NCBI GenBank assembly: GCA_000787465.1
Contig: JSYX01000667.1
Span: forward strand, 1-18,270
DNA from: Thermomucor indicae-seudaticae
Lineage: Eukaryota > Mucoromycota > Mucoromycetes > Mucorales > Lichtheimiaceae
Direction: 5' to 3'
Length of the DNA stretch: 18,270 nucleotides
Shown here: positions 1 through 9,276 of the stretch, piece by piece
Position numbering within the stretch: position 1 is the stretch's first letter
How the letters are laid out: every line of letters starts with the position of its first letter
Notes under the pieces: generated by a model
What the model was told of the DNA's origin: nothing
Databases searched by the model: none
The model's input: only the letters and a program-made list of their open reading frames with translations
Made by a program: the position numbers and the translations under genes

Positions 1-390
1 TCTGGCAACGCGAACATTTTTTCGAAAAACAGTAGTAACCAGTGTACCATTATCGCTGCGGATAGTCCGGGACAATGGTTCGTTTTGGTCGCGCACAAAC
101 ATTTCCGATGAGTAAAGGTCCTCTCTTCCGAGATCGGCTATTGACGCGCATGGCTCCTCTTGGCATGGTTTTTCTTGACATTGCTTGGCCAGCATCCTCA
201 ATTTTATGCTAAAGAAATCGATGTTAAGCCTGAGAATGTCACACTCTCTGCAAACAACCCTTTCAGCATGAATCCCGTGTAATTTCTCACTTCGCAGCTC
301 GATGGATATTGTAACCAAAACAACCTTGTTGTTTTTAGAGACGAAGCAATATACACAGAGAAATAAAAAGTATAAAGAAACCCTTGTCAT
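1..390 (-). CDS. Possible partial reading frame running off the left edge, unidentified
   Basis: Reading leftwards from an ATG at 390-388, the minus strand stays open for 130 codons to the first base of the window, so any real gene would continue outside it. The same frame is open further upstream, to an ATG that overlaps the stop of the cyclin gene. The predicted start is hydrophobic (MTRVSLYFLFLCVYCFVS) and could be read as a signal or membrane segment. Further on there is one C-x2-C pair (VVCRECD), then a Cys/Glu-rich patch. I recognise no family. A frame of this length can arise by chance at this scale, and the region also has to hold the 3' untranslated region of the cyclin gene. It could equally be an exon of a larger gene lying to the left. 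Confidence 0.22.
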   Translation of the reverse strand, partial: MTRVSLYFLFLCVYCFVSKNNKVVLVTISIELRSEKLHGIHAERVVCRECDILRLNIDFFSIKLRMLAKQCQEKPCQEEPCASIADLGREDLYSSEMFVRDQNEPLSRTIRSDNGTLVTTVFRKNVRVAR

Positions 391-448
391 AAAGGTACAA
401 AGAAGACTAGGCTCTTTTTTATACTTTCTGATTCTTTCCTTCCAGAAC

Positions 449-1552
449 CTAGTAAGCATAATGATCGAGCCGTCTTCGAACCGATGGCTGGGTAGAAGTA
501 TCATAATCGTCAGCTTTGCGTTTACGTTCTGGTGGAGAAAGCAATCCATAACATCCAGTCGTATCGACCACGCACGGCACAGGCTGCTTGATGATACCTC
601 CTTCTTCCACAGGCGTCGGCATGCCGAGTTTAACAACAGTAGCAGTGTTATTGTTGGCGGCGGGTATCGAGGGTTTCTTTTCCTGTTGTTGTTGTTGAAT
701 ATCTTCGGAAGAGAGTGATGAAGGTGGCACGGGGATTCGTTGCTTGAGATGGGTTTGTAACATGACAATCCATTGATCATATGTATCCTTCTTGACAAAG
801 AGTGACCAATCCAACAGGTGTAGCATCACTTTTTCCGCATGATTGACTTCTGCCACACTGAGTCCGCTCACTTTACTCCAAGCCGAGTTTTTGTACGTCT
901 TATCCTGAAGAAATTTGTGCGCGCAAATGAGTGCTGCCAAAAACATACGTCGGCCGCACGCAATATAAACGTCTTCATGTCGTCGTTCCAGAACCCTAGG
1001 TCGAATTCGAAACAGGTAGAAAATGGCCAGTTGGAGGGTCGAGTGCGTGGTGCGTGAGTGTTTCAGAATATGGTGAAGGAAGGTGTTTAGATTCGCAATG
1101 GGCCGTGCGCCACTACCGGAGGACGAGGAGGAAGGGGTGCTGCTCATGGCGTTGGGCCAGATGGAGGCAATGGCTTGGACAGTGACATCTATGTCATTGT
1201 ACCCGCTATTAAGAAAAACCCTGGATGCCCAATGTGTGGGAATCTGGTGTAACTTACCAACAAGGGCATTAACGTAAGCGCGCTGTCTTTCTTGATAAGT
1301 TTGTTTTAAGCTGTTCTTATTACCGTTGGTGTTGTTGACTACGTCTGGTACGCATTTTGGAGGGACAGCCGTGGTCATGGATGATGTAGACGTGTTGTTG
1401 AGGTTGTTCAGCAGGAGCGAAAAGAGGAAGGGGTGGTTCGAAGGATGGTATTTATGGTGCTCCTGCTGCGGACCAATGGGGTGCGCAGCAGTGCTTGCAA
1501 GAGGAAGTGTGACTGTCGGCTGCGGGACGCCCAACGCATATGGAGGATTCAT
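449..1552 (-). CDS. Pho85-type cyclin (PCL subfamily)
   Basis: This is an uninterrupted 367-residue protein with a single cyclin box. Cyclins of this group bind and direct a Pho85/CDK5-type kinase and act in the nucleus and cytoplasm in cell-cycle entry or nutrient responses. The N-terminal 80 residues are low-complexity (Pro/His/Asn/Thr). The cyclin fold spans roughly residues 153-258: the LNTFLHHILKHSRTTHSTL helix, then the conserved block with RRMFLAALICAHKFLQDKTY and AWSKVSGLSVAEVNHAEKVM. The FLQD-x3-KNSAWSKVSGL stretch is characteristic of fungal Pcl1/2/5- and Pas1-like cyclins. The C-terminal 100 residues are disordered, with a Gln run (about 287-291) and two basic patches (ERKRKADD, RRRLD) that could be nuclear localisation signals. 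No intron is needed. Subfamily placement is inferred from the cyclin box; which PCL it corresponds to cannot be told from sequence alone. Confidence 0.9.
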   Translation of the reverse strand: MNPPYALGVPQPTVTLPLASTAAHPIGPQQEHHKYHPSNHPFLFSLLLNNLNNTSTSSMTTAVPPKCVPDVVNNTNGNKNSLKQTYQERQRAYVNALVGKLHQIPTHWASRVFLNSGYNDIDVTVQAIASIWPNAMSSTPSSSSSGSGARPIANLNTFLHHILKHSRTTHSTLQLAIFYLFRIRPRVLERRHEDVYIACGRRMFLAALICAHKFLQDKTYKNSAWSKVSGLSVAEVNHAEKVMLHLLDWSLFVKKDTYDQWIVMLQTHLKQRIPVPPSSLSSEDIQQQQQEKKPSIPAANNNTATVVKLGMPTPVEEGGIIKQPVPCVVDTTGCYGLLSPPERKRKADDYDTSTQPSVRRRLDHYAY

Positions 1553-2772
1553 GGTGGCAATCGCTTGGCTTTGTCGGCGCTAGAGCTCTTTTTGGGAAGT
1601 AATACTTTGGTTGGTTCAGGCTTGATGATATAGGCTAACGATGGACGACAGGAGAACCTATATACTCTTGGCTTTTTCTTTGCTGAACCTTTTCAGATAA
1701 GAATAGGGAAAAACATCAGAAGGTAGTTGTATGAAAAAGTTCCGTAGAAAAAAGGATGTTGAGCGTTAGAGAAAAGAAAAATTATTAGTCACGCAGAGCG
1801 AAAGGGCCGATGTCGAAGGACGAGTGGAAGAAGAGGAAAAAGAACACCGTGAGTCACCGTATTTCGGCAGAGTATTTTGCGACAACTCAGCCCTGATCAT
1901 TGGTGTGTTTCCCGGCGTTTTTTGGTGGGCTGACTTTTAAGTCGGCTTTGTAACTGATGCTGCGCCAACCGCTTGCGCTAAATCAAGATGACTTGGCGGC
2001 AAGTGATTCCGCCCGAATCATATATCTGATTCGTGCGTTGACATACGTCTTGCGTATGATGCCAGTACCGTTCAGGACTTCTTTAACTGTCGTCGTATTT
2101 TCCCTTTTAAGGTATTGTCTCCGAAAATGATTGTCTCTTTAGTTAATGCTGATGTCGACTTGCCGTAAACATACGAGGTGAATAAATGAAACGCACATAT
2201 GTCTCAGTTTTGTTTGCCATTATGTCAACGAATAACAAATGCAGGAAGTGACACAGTAACTGTGTCGGTGACTTCGCGAAACTGCTACTTGGATATGCGG
2301 CGCCAACCGATCTTTAAGGTTGTCAAGTTCCGTCTCGGTAATACATAGAAACAGCACGTTTGTCTATTGCCTAGCTGATATGCATGTTCATCAACCTGCA
2401 GCCCAAGAGCTTTCTCAGCACGATTGCCTCAAGTTGCTACGAGCTATGTATCAGTGCTACTAGCGAAATACAACTGTTTTCTGAGCTACCACTTTAGAGA
2501 CAGTTTCTTTTGATTTGTCTATAATTCTTTGTCATATCACGCTAATACAGGTCCTTGAAACGTCGCCCCTTGTCTCCGTCAAAATATCCGAGCGAGCAAA
2601 GCTGCTTTTCTTGAGCTTTCTGGAGAAGCGACACCAATCAAGTTCGTTGAAAGTGGGGCTTTCTCCGCACACGTCACAGCCTTACGTGTGCACCGTCGCT
2701 CTGCTGAATTCTCTATCTCTCTTTTCTTCTTTTTTCTTCGTCATTATTATCGCACTACTCAATTCAGACACG
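1553..2772. other. Divergent intergenic region (cyclin / A20-AN1 gene)
   Basis: About 1.2 kb separates the cyclin start from the start of the A20/AN1 gene, which is transcribed away from it. I see no coding region, tRNA or rRNA. It must contain both promoters and 5' untranslated regions. Bases just before 2773 are pyrimidine-rich (TCTCTATCTCTCTTTTCTTC), as is common ahead of fungal start codons. Several inverted repeats sit in its middle and are listed separately. Confidence 0.7.
1929..2275. repeat. Cluster of short inverted repeats
   Basis: Four dyad-symmetric elements lie within 350 bp. At 1929-1946 is GCTGACTTTTAAGTCGGC, with 8-base arms and one mismatch. At 2004-2033 the hexamer TGATTC occurs three times in alternating orientation, and CGAATCA/TGATTCG gives 7-base arms around TATATC. 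At 2042-2058 are CATACG/CGTATG arms around five bases. At 2245-2275, GACACAG/CTGTGTC surrounds TAA, flanked by outer arms GAAGT/ACTTC with a four-base bulge. The symmetry is directly visible. A role as transcription-factor sites or as a structured transcript is only inference. Confidence 0.55.
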
Positions 2773-3479
2773 ATGGAAGACAACAAGACTCCCGATGTTC
2801 CCATGCCATGCACTGCTGGTTGCGGCTTTTACGGAAACAAGATTTATAACTACATGTGCTCCAAATGTTTTCGGGAGCAAGCCAACCGAACCACACAGAG
2901 TGAGTGCTTGATCCGGATCCTACGGACTTTAGCGCCATATGCTCACGATCAGCGTAGCCGGATCAGACAACAGTGCCAAGACAACTCTGCCTGTGCCGGC
3001 TTCGTCAACGAACATAGAGACTCAGAAGCAGCCCTCGGAAGATAACCTGAACAAAGAAGCAGTAGCCGCCAAGAGCACTATAGACGAAACCTCCAACGAC
3101 CAACAACCTCCATCCAAACCTGTACAGAAGAACGTGGGAAGATGCTTCCTGTGTCGAGCAAAGGTGAGTAACGGGTATACGTAAGAGAAGAAAGAGAGAG
3201 ACTAAGCATGAGAGATAGATCCCATTGGCAAAGCAATTAAGTAACAAGTGCCGGTGTGAGTATGTATTTTGTGACACACACCGTTATCCCGACAAGCATG
3301 AATGCAATTTCGATCACGCATCGATGGATAAAGGTAAGCATATTGGGAAAGTGCTCTCTTTTAATGAATGGGCGGGTAACTGAAGAATAATTAATGCAGA
3401 CATTTTGGCCAAGAAGAACCCCAAGCTGAACGAACGACCACGAGGTGGACGATCATTTCAACGTTTGGACAGTATGTAG
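2773..3479 (+). CDS. A20/AN1-type zinc finger protein (ZFAND5/6- or SAP-like)
   Basis: The four-exon model is 2773-2899, 2958-3163, 3219-3333 and 3400-3479. All three introns (58, 55 and 66 nt) are GT-AG and the phases agree, giving 175 residues, the usual size for this family. The N-terminal A20 finger has C13-x3-C17-x11-C29-x2-C32 (PCTAGCGFYGNKIYNYMCSK). The C-terminal AN1 finger has C105, C108, C122, C124, C129, H132, H138 and C140. A Ser/Thr/Gln/Pro-rich linker joins them, and the basic tail KKNPKLNERPRGG is typical. Family members bind ubiquitin through A20 and act in stress responses and proteasome delivery; that role is assigned by homology. The start at 2773 was chosen because the A20 finger begins a few residues later and a cytosolic start is expected, although the frame is open upstream to 2515. 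The second exon must begin at 2958, because the earlier AG at 2952 would place a stop in frame. Confidence 0.92.
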
Positions 3480-4511
3480 GTTTGCGTACCTACCCTTACG
3501 TGTCTCTTTTTGCGTGATGGTTTGAGTTGTGGACAAGGAAACTCGCAATAACAATGGATAAAGACGTCTCGCACCCGCTCTTAGTTATCTTTGGCGCACC
3601 GCTCATCTTTACTATCAGTCTCTTCTCTTTCTGACTCACCCTCCTCTTTTTCTCCTTGATGTGTCCCCGCCCCCTTTTCTCCCGATGAAGCGCTCCAGGT
3701 AAACAAGCTCACTTTCTCCAACTCTGCCTTCATGGTTCCTTTGTACATTTTTTTCTTGTGGCAACTGAATTTCCAGACGTGTGAAGCAAGCACGGGAGCA
3801 CATGGTCTTGCATAATTTACGATGAAATGGGAAGACTAATGTCATTGACGTTACACGAAGAAGCTGACATTTCTGTCTGCACTGAGTTTGCAATCTGGGT
3901 CGTTATTGGGATTCGTGATCAATTGACTCATACTGAATACAGCACGGCAAAGGTTCCATTTATCGAAGTACTGCATACACTTTCCATTTGTCGGTACATG
4001 CAGCCAGATGGTTATCATGGTGGTAGTTGTCTCAAGTTTCGACTTATGGCAGTTTCATGTGGACTCAACAATAGTACCTAGTAGTAGTTAGAAGCTCCTT
4101 CATCTGCAGTCTTGAACAAGACCGAACGCTCTGCTGTCATGCGGCAATATCGATGAACAGGAGATAGGAGACAACCGCTTCACAACTTGCAAACTCCTAC
4201 ATATTCCATACCACTCCAAATCTTGTGCGGTTTTAATAAGCCGGATGTTTTAATCCTGTACTTCCTGTTCCGTGAGAGGTTGCACAGAGAAACCTAACAA
4301 TAGTCGCTCTCCCCCCAGTACGCTTCAGAACGAACGTTGACAACACGGATGATCACAGAAATGCTACAAATTAACCGGTCCCTAGCGGCAACCGTTTATT
4401 TTATGTTTTCTTGTATCCCCTGGCCAACAAAAGAAAAAAATCGATCTATGTGTCAGAGCAGTAAAAACCAGGTACGACTGATATATGAAACACAGGTTGA
4501 GACTGCAGCAG
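3480..4511. other. Gene-poor convergent intergenic region
   Basis: About 1 kb lies between the convergent 3' ends of the A20/AN1 gene and the NDUFA9 gene. It contains a pyrimidine-rich stretch around 3590-3690. The only open frames are short and unremarkable, including an 84-codon one at 3827-4081 starting with ATG that shows no recognisable domain. I find no RNA gene and no repeat. It presumably holds the two 3' untranslated regions. Confidence 0.6.
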
Positions 4512-6403
4512 TTAATCAATAACGTGGTACAGTCCCTTCTTCATTTGGGCTTCGCCCTTTTCGTACGGGAGATCGAACACGGCGTTGCTGCGGAAACGTC
4601 TCAGGAACGTGATAGCCACAGCCTCCAGGTTCACAGGTTCAATGTAAAGGTCCTTGAAAGTAAGAGCGCCAGGCGTTGGCTTATCGTCCAGCAACATCTA
4701 CAGAAGGAAACATCAAACATTTAACAACGCGCTACATCCCAACATAGCGGAGACGTCGTCATCTTACACGCTCAATAAGATCAGGGCTGATCGTCTGGTT
4801 GTAAGGAAGCTTGTCAAGAATTGTTGCTGCGAACCTGTCATATTGGAGTGAGACAGACGTAAACGGTTGGATATACCGCTAACTAAGCCTTACTTGGCCA
4901 CAGGCAGAGGAAGCGAACGCATAGGCAAGGGCTTCATGGTGACTTCACGAGCAAGCTCAAAGAGCTGCTGGAAAGTGTATTCCTTAGGACTATAAGGGTA
5001 CTAAGGTTAACAGCCGTTCTAAGCCAGTAATTTTGTTATGGAGACTCACCCATAGAGTTCATAAGTCTTGCCAGCAGTGGATTCAGCAACAAACATGACT
5101 TCCAAAGCCTGGGCGACATCAATGGCCTAACAGTGCTCTTTGATGAATGACAAGAACGTAATGGTCATAACGTGGGTAGGCCATACCGAAACAGGACGAA
5201 TCTTGGTCTTGCCTTCATTGACCCAGAATTGCCATCCTGCACCGGCTTCAAAACATCATCAACCTTTGAAACATTCGCATCGTAAAAACCAAATCTACTC
5301 ACAGCCAATTCTGTTCAAAAAACGGTCTTCGTGACCCCACATGGTGCCTGGACGGGCAATCGTAACATCAGGGAACACTTCTTTGACAGCCTTTTCACCC
5401 AAAGCCTGAATAGCAAACATAACTTAATACGATCCCCTTTCAAGAGTAACAGCCCAGTCCTCTGCCTTGTGTCATATATACCTTTGAACGAAGGAACTTG
5501 GATGGCGAGTCTTCGGAAGCATTCAAGGCAGATACTTGAATAAGACGCGCCACACCAGCCTCGGCACAAGCTTCAGCAATTGCACGCGAACCGTCCACAT
5601 GCACCTGTTCAAAAGTAAAGTTTCTAAAAACCCGAGATCAATCCCAATGAATATGGTCCGATTCCTTCTTTTTTCTTCTCCCACGTACTTTGTTTCGTAG
5701 TCACGACCGACAAGGTTGTAGACAATATCAGAGTGTCTCACGCACTCAATAATCTGCTCCTTGTTACGTAGATCGAATTCCTGATACCGATGTATGAGCG
5801 AGTGGAAAACCTGTTTCCTCTGTCATAAAACTTTACCAGAGGTACGATTTGACCGAGGTCACCAGTCACTTTGAGATGCCGTGCCTCGTCGGGATCGCGG
5901 TATGCAACAACCACCTGAGTGCCCTGCCGCGCTGATGAAAGCTGCTTTAGCACATCGTGTCGGACGATCACTAAAAGTTGCATTACCAAGCTTGTTCACG
6001 ACATAGCGACCGAGAAAACCAGTGCATCCAAAAACCGTAGCGATATGACCGTTTGTGCTCGAGCTGGGTAGTGTGAATGGAAAGATCGCCACAATTGAAC
6101 ACGCGAATCATAAACTTACCGACCGCCACGACCATATTTGATCATGGGCTGACCCGTCTTTTTACGGAAAGTCAAGTCGTGAAGTCCACACTATTGCCAT
6201 CATTAATATCGTTGGTCGTAATAAAGAGACGTTTGCGCGTAATGAGGGCTGGCTGCAATTACCGTTTGTGTCTTAGTGAAGGCCTTGGCTGCCTCACGAC
6301 GTCCGGCCTCTAGAACGTATGCTCAAGTGTGGGTAACTAATTACGTAACATCCTCAGTCGCGAGAAAAAGAAGCTTACGTCTTAATGCAGCGGTGGTGAG
6401 CAT
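4512..6403 (-). CDS. NDUFA9: NADH dehydrogenase (ubiquinone) complex I subunit NDUFA9 / 39-40 kDa subunit
   Basis: I assembled 13 exons: 6403-6379, 6309-6263, 6190-6120, 6063-5987, 5931-5837, 5780-5689, 5623-5482, 5405-5303, 5245-5187, 5126-5050, 4989-4894, 4834-4768 and 4697-4512. The twelve introns are 55-76 nt, all GT-AG, with consistent phases, and give 378 residues (human NDUFA9 is 377). This is an atypical short-chain dehydrogenase that binds NADPH and sits in the matrix arm of complex I in mitochondria. The first 24 residues are rich in Arg, Lys, Ala and Thr without acidic bias, consistent with a presequence. Then comes the family signature RKKTGQPMIKYGRGGR, and a Rossmann motif GCTGFLGRY with Gly60, Gly63 and Gly66. 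Further blocks are NLVGRDYETKNFTFEQVHVD, IQVSALNAS and IARPGTMWGHEDRFLNR. The start at 6403 gives the presequence, and nothing usable lies upstream. The intron ending at 5246 uses an AAG acceptor; the alternative CAG nearer the exon would create a stop. Confidence 0.95.
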
Positions 6404-6519
6404 GACGAAGAGAGAGTGGGGTTATTGCTACAAGTCTAACAGGCAGGTTTCGAAAAAACAAAAGTTGGAGCGGGGCGCGAAAGGTAGGGGCAACGTCATT
6501 TCCTGGAAGAGACAGAAAT

Positions 6520-7531
6520 CTATTGGTCGACTTTATTCATCGGCTGTCTTTCCCAGACTGTACCAACTTCATCCATTTCATCGTCCAACTTCGTGTGTAT
6601 CAGGGTTTCTAATGCAGCTTTCCCGGCCGCTGGTTCCAGGACAGCCACTACTTCCGGGCGAATAAAGTTGTTACCGACCCGATCCGCAAAGACTTGCATA
6701 CAGCCCGCTGCTCGGATAGCCTTCCCACAAGCTGCCAAGTGGAATAGCATGCTGGTTTCCATTTCAAGCGAATCAGTATCCGGATGAGTGGCCAGGGCTT
6801 GCTTGATCAGCTGTTGGTTATCGTCCCAAAAATTAGGATCTTGTCTGCCTTGTGAAGAATAGAATGAGCATCCGTCTGCATTCAGACCACCGGTCAGCAC
6901 GGGACCAATGTCTTTGCCTTCCAAGGGGGCCAAAGTGTCTGCCATGGCTTGAGCAAGACGCTCGGTCATGTCTAGGTCTGCAGGGAATATGCCAGAGATA
7001 AGATAGGGTGTATTTTTCAGGTCTTGATTGATAGGACGTTCGCAAAAGTAGTCAATGTTCCGACGAATACAGTAACCGGCTCGAGGTACAATAACAGCAC
7101 CGGGAGGTGCACGTTCCGTCAATGAACCACATGATCCAAACCGGATAATGGCCATCGTCCCTGAGACAACGGCTCGTGTTTCGCGGACGAAAAAGTCCAT
7201 CATTGGATTGCCCATCCCGCTATACATTGAACAATTTAGTTCCTGTCCGTCTCTCTTCCTTTTCCACGTATTCATATTACATTGCCATAATGGAGACAGG
7301 AACACCCTTGTATCGGCCGGTAATGGTCAAAAATCCACGTTGACTTATATGTACAAAGGTTGGATGTCCTGCTTCAGCTTCGCTGTCTAACCATTTGGCG
7401 ATGGCTTTGGCACGGACATGATCACCCACAGTTAAGATACGATTGGCTACTTGACCATGTTTGACGTTGATGTGATAAACTCGACCCTCTGGATCTCGTG
7501 GGAAATTTGCATTGGTCAGGGTCTCTTTCAT
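6520..7531 (-). CDS. Uridine phosphorylase
   Basis: There are two exons, 7531-7281 and 7219-6520, separated by a 61-nt GT-AG intron (7280-7220); the product is 316 residues. It cleaves uridine with phosphate to uracil and ribose-1-phosphate in pyrimidine salvage and should be cytosolic. It belongs to the NP-I nucleoside phosphorylase family. Visible signatures are GDHVRAKAIA (Gly36-Asp37, Arg40, phosphate site), IIRFGSCGSL (Arg110, phosphate site) and SLEMETSMLFHLAA (Glu236 and Glu238, the ribose/substrate loop of the family). The segment DGCSFYSSQGRQDPNFWDDN matches the uridine-type pyrimidine-recognition region more than the purine type. The start is the ATG at 7531, close to the divergent RRG7-like gene. 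The stop lies 116 bp from the NDUFA9 start on the same strand. Uridine specificity over thymidine or other nucleosides is inferred. Confidence 0.92.
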
Positions 7532-7698
7532 GTTGTCAGAAAAGGGAAAAGAGAAAGAAAGAGAAAGGATAGCAAAGGTTCTGGCGCCAAAAAATTAAGC
7601 TCTCTTTTTTGATCGATTCCCGGGCTGAGTTCGTATGATCTTTCTTCTCTTTCCTGCCCTACCCTGCCCTGCCCTGCCCTGCCCTGCCCTGAACTGAA
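7532..7698. promoter_or_regulatory. Compact divergent promoter, uridine phosphorylase / RRG7-like
   Basis: Only 167 bp separate the two start codons, so this interval must contain both core promoters and both 5' untranslated regions. It includes a purine-rich run next to the uridine phosphorylase start and a C-rich pentamer repeat next to the RRG7-like start. I see no convincing TATA box on either strand. Assignment as a bidirectional promoter follows from the geometry rather than from a recognised motif. Confidence 0.6.
7662..7691 (+). repeat. CCCTG pentanucleotide microsatellite
   Basis: Six perfect tandem copies of CCCTG occupy 7662-7691, preceded by two degenerate units (TCCTG, CCCTA from 7652). 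The run ends seven bases before the RRG7-like start codon, so it lies in that gene's 5' leader or core promoter. Five-base repeats vary by slippage without affecting the reading frame here. Confidence 0.95.
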
Positions 7699-8382
7699 AT
7701 GCGGCCAACGATCATTAAGGCGAGACGATTTTTGTTCCCCATTGCATGTCGCGACATAACAACACGAGCACCGTCCGATTTACATTCGTTTCTCGAACAT
7801 AGTGTAGACAAAGATCGCTCCAGCACGGTTTATCGCGGAACACTATTTGAATGGCAAACCCGCGAAGCTTTCCAACGCCATCTCGGGATGCGACTTCTAA
7901 GAGTAGGCGGAAAGAATGATGGCGGCATTGACTTACGCGGCCACTGGCCGCTTCGTTTGTTAAAGGCAGTCAAGCTGGGCACCCAAACAGAAATCGTACT
8001 GCCTGATATACAACCGCACATTATTGCTCAATGTAAAAACCGTAAATCGGGATGTACACCGAATCACTTGCGATCGCTCATCGGGGCAGTCATCAACAAT
8101 GATCCTACCTTGAAAGAAACGATAGGTATCCTGGCTACCGTCGCTTCGGGTCGTCAGTTTACCCGAGACGTCCTCTCTCAATTCATGGGTAGCCAGATAC
8201 CGCTCGGTCTAGCGCAAATCCACGACGCCCAATTACAATCACTGGTGTTCAATCCAGCCGCAGAAGCCATTCTGAAAGGACTGACTGTCGTTCCTCATCA
8301 TGATCTTCACAATAACAACACCAAACCCGTCATGTCATTCGATGGGAACATACTCGAGCTCGTGGATGATGATCGGCCATGA
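7699..8382 (+). CDS. RRG7-like mitochondrial protein (restriction-endonuclease-like fold)
   Basis: This is a single-exon gene of 227 residues. It resembles the fungal RRG7 family ('required for respiratory growth', DUF2034), whose members are mitochondrial and needed for respiratory growth in yeast. The first 25 residues (Arg/Lys/Ile/Phe, one Asp) look like a mitochondrial presequence. The core has the PD-(D/E)xK-type arrangement: YRGTLFEWQTREAFQRHLGM, then LLRVGGKNDGGIDLRGHW with Asp78, then HIIAQCKN with Gln111-x-Lys113. These are the positions of the metal-binding Asp and the Q-x-K of this nuclease fold, so the catalytic set appears intact. The substrate is unknown. The ATG at 7699 is the first in frame and gives the presequence. 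It is divergent from uridine phosphorylase and converges on NIP7 with 67 bp between stops. Family assignment is fairly firm; nuclease activity is inferred. Confidence 0.82.
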   Translation: MRPTIIKARRFLFPIACRDITTRAPSDLHSFLEHSVDKDRSSTVYRGTLFEWQTREAFQRHLGMRLLRVGGKNDGGIDLRGHWPLRLLKAVKLGTQTEIVLPDIQPHIIAQCKNRKSGCTPNHLRSLIGAVINNDPTLKETIGILATVASGRQFTRDVLSQFMGSQIPLGLAQIHDAQLQSLVFNPAAEAILKGLTVVPHHDLHNNNTKPVMSFDGNILELVDDDRP

Positions 8383-8449
8383 CAAACTCGCTTTTCGAAT
8401 GTATATTATGTAAAAAGATGCGTATAGTAAAACAATGTGTACATTTTAA

Positions 8450-9276
8450 TTAAAACATGGTGTCTTCCTCGCGCAAATATTCGCCCACATCTGCCTGATG
8501 GAATACAATAATGTCGGTCGGTTGTAATTTCTTCATTTCAATCGTTGATCGAGCCGTTACACCGAATCCCTACGTAAACAGTTTTATCAGTTCCTGCGCT
8601 CAGCTGCTACAAGCGCTGTTTCCCAGACTTACCAAGGGCGTGTCTGACATGGAGTATACAATTACTCCGGTATGTTCCGGTGTATCATCCGTGATGCGTC
8701 CCAAGTGTGCCTTGACAATATGATTACCGTACAGAAAAGGCATTTCACCATTTGGCTTGATCCATATTTTATGCTATAGAAGCTTTCTCCCTTCAGCTCT
8801 CTCCTCCAAGCAGTTCCTTCTTTTCCGTCTAGAATAAAAAAGCGCACTGACCTTTGCATATTGTGCCAAGTGATCCAGAGCAGTAATGTGCAATCGGAAT
8901 TTGCCCGTCTTTGTGAATTTGCCGAAACATACGCCCATAGATCCAAGGTGATCTCGTCCGATGTTGGTGGCTACACGAAGCATACTTTCACTGTTTTATT
9001 CTTGACATTAGTGTCAAAAGCACACACTCTCTCAGTCGCGGTAGCTGTAAGTCGCGGTAGCTGTATATTGCGCCAACCTGACATAGTAAACTCTGTCTTT
9101 CTGCAAACGGAAACAATAAGGTTCGTCAGGTCGATCGATCAAATGTTTAATGTTGCCACCAATACTAAAAACCATTTAGTAATGCAAACTTCTCGGTCAG
9201 TTCCACGATCGCTTGCTTACTATTTTGCTAATTTTTCAAAAAGCGTGGTTGTCTCTTCTTGCGTTAATGGTCTCAT
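8450..9276 (-). CDS. NIP7: 60S ribosome subunit biogenesis protein NIP7
   Basis: Five exons: 9276-9221, 9164-9078, 8990-8852, 8773-8633 and 8569-8450. The introns are 56, 87, 78 and 63 nt, GT-AG, with consistent phases. The product is 180 residues, the same length as human and yeast NIP7. NIP7 is a nucleolar/pre-60S factor needed for pre-rRNA processing and large-subunit assembly. The N-terminal domain starts [20 protein letters not shown] and continues with [15 protein letters not shown] and [20 protein letters not shown]. The C-terminal PUA RNA-binding domain starts near residue 95 and includes [28 protein letters not shown] and [14 protein letters not shown]. The ATG at 9276 gives the family's conserved N terminus. 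The second intron contains a 16-bp tandem duplication. Nothing suggests loss of function. Confidence 0.97.
9034..9065. repeat. Exact 16-bp tandem duplication inside NIP7 intron 2
   Basis: AGTCGCGGTAGCTGTA is present twice, head to tail and without mismatch, at 9034-9049 and 9050-9065, entirely within the second NIP7 intron (8991-9077). Removing one copy would shorten the 87-nt intron to 71 nt, close to its neighbours, so a recent duplication is plausible. The same intron also carries the inverted repeat TTGACA/TGTCAA at 9002-9017. Confidence 0.95.

Noticed and set aside
302..718. A 138-codon plus-strand frame over the end of the cyclin gene
   Set aside because: It overlaps the antisense of the cyclin C terminus and has a Ser/Arg/Phe composition typical of a shadow frame.
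4337..4851. Short plus-strand frames near the end of NDUFA9
   Set aside because: They are antisense to NDUFA9 exons and introns and end quickly; nothing recognisable.
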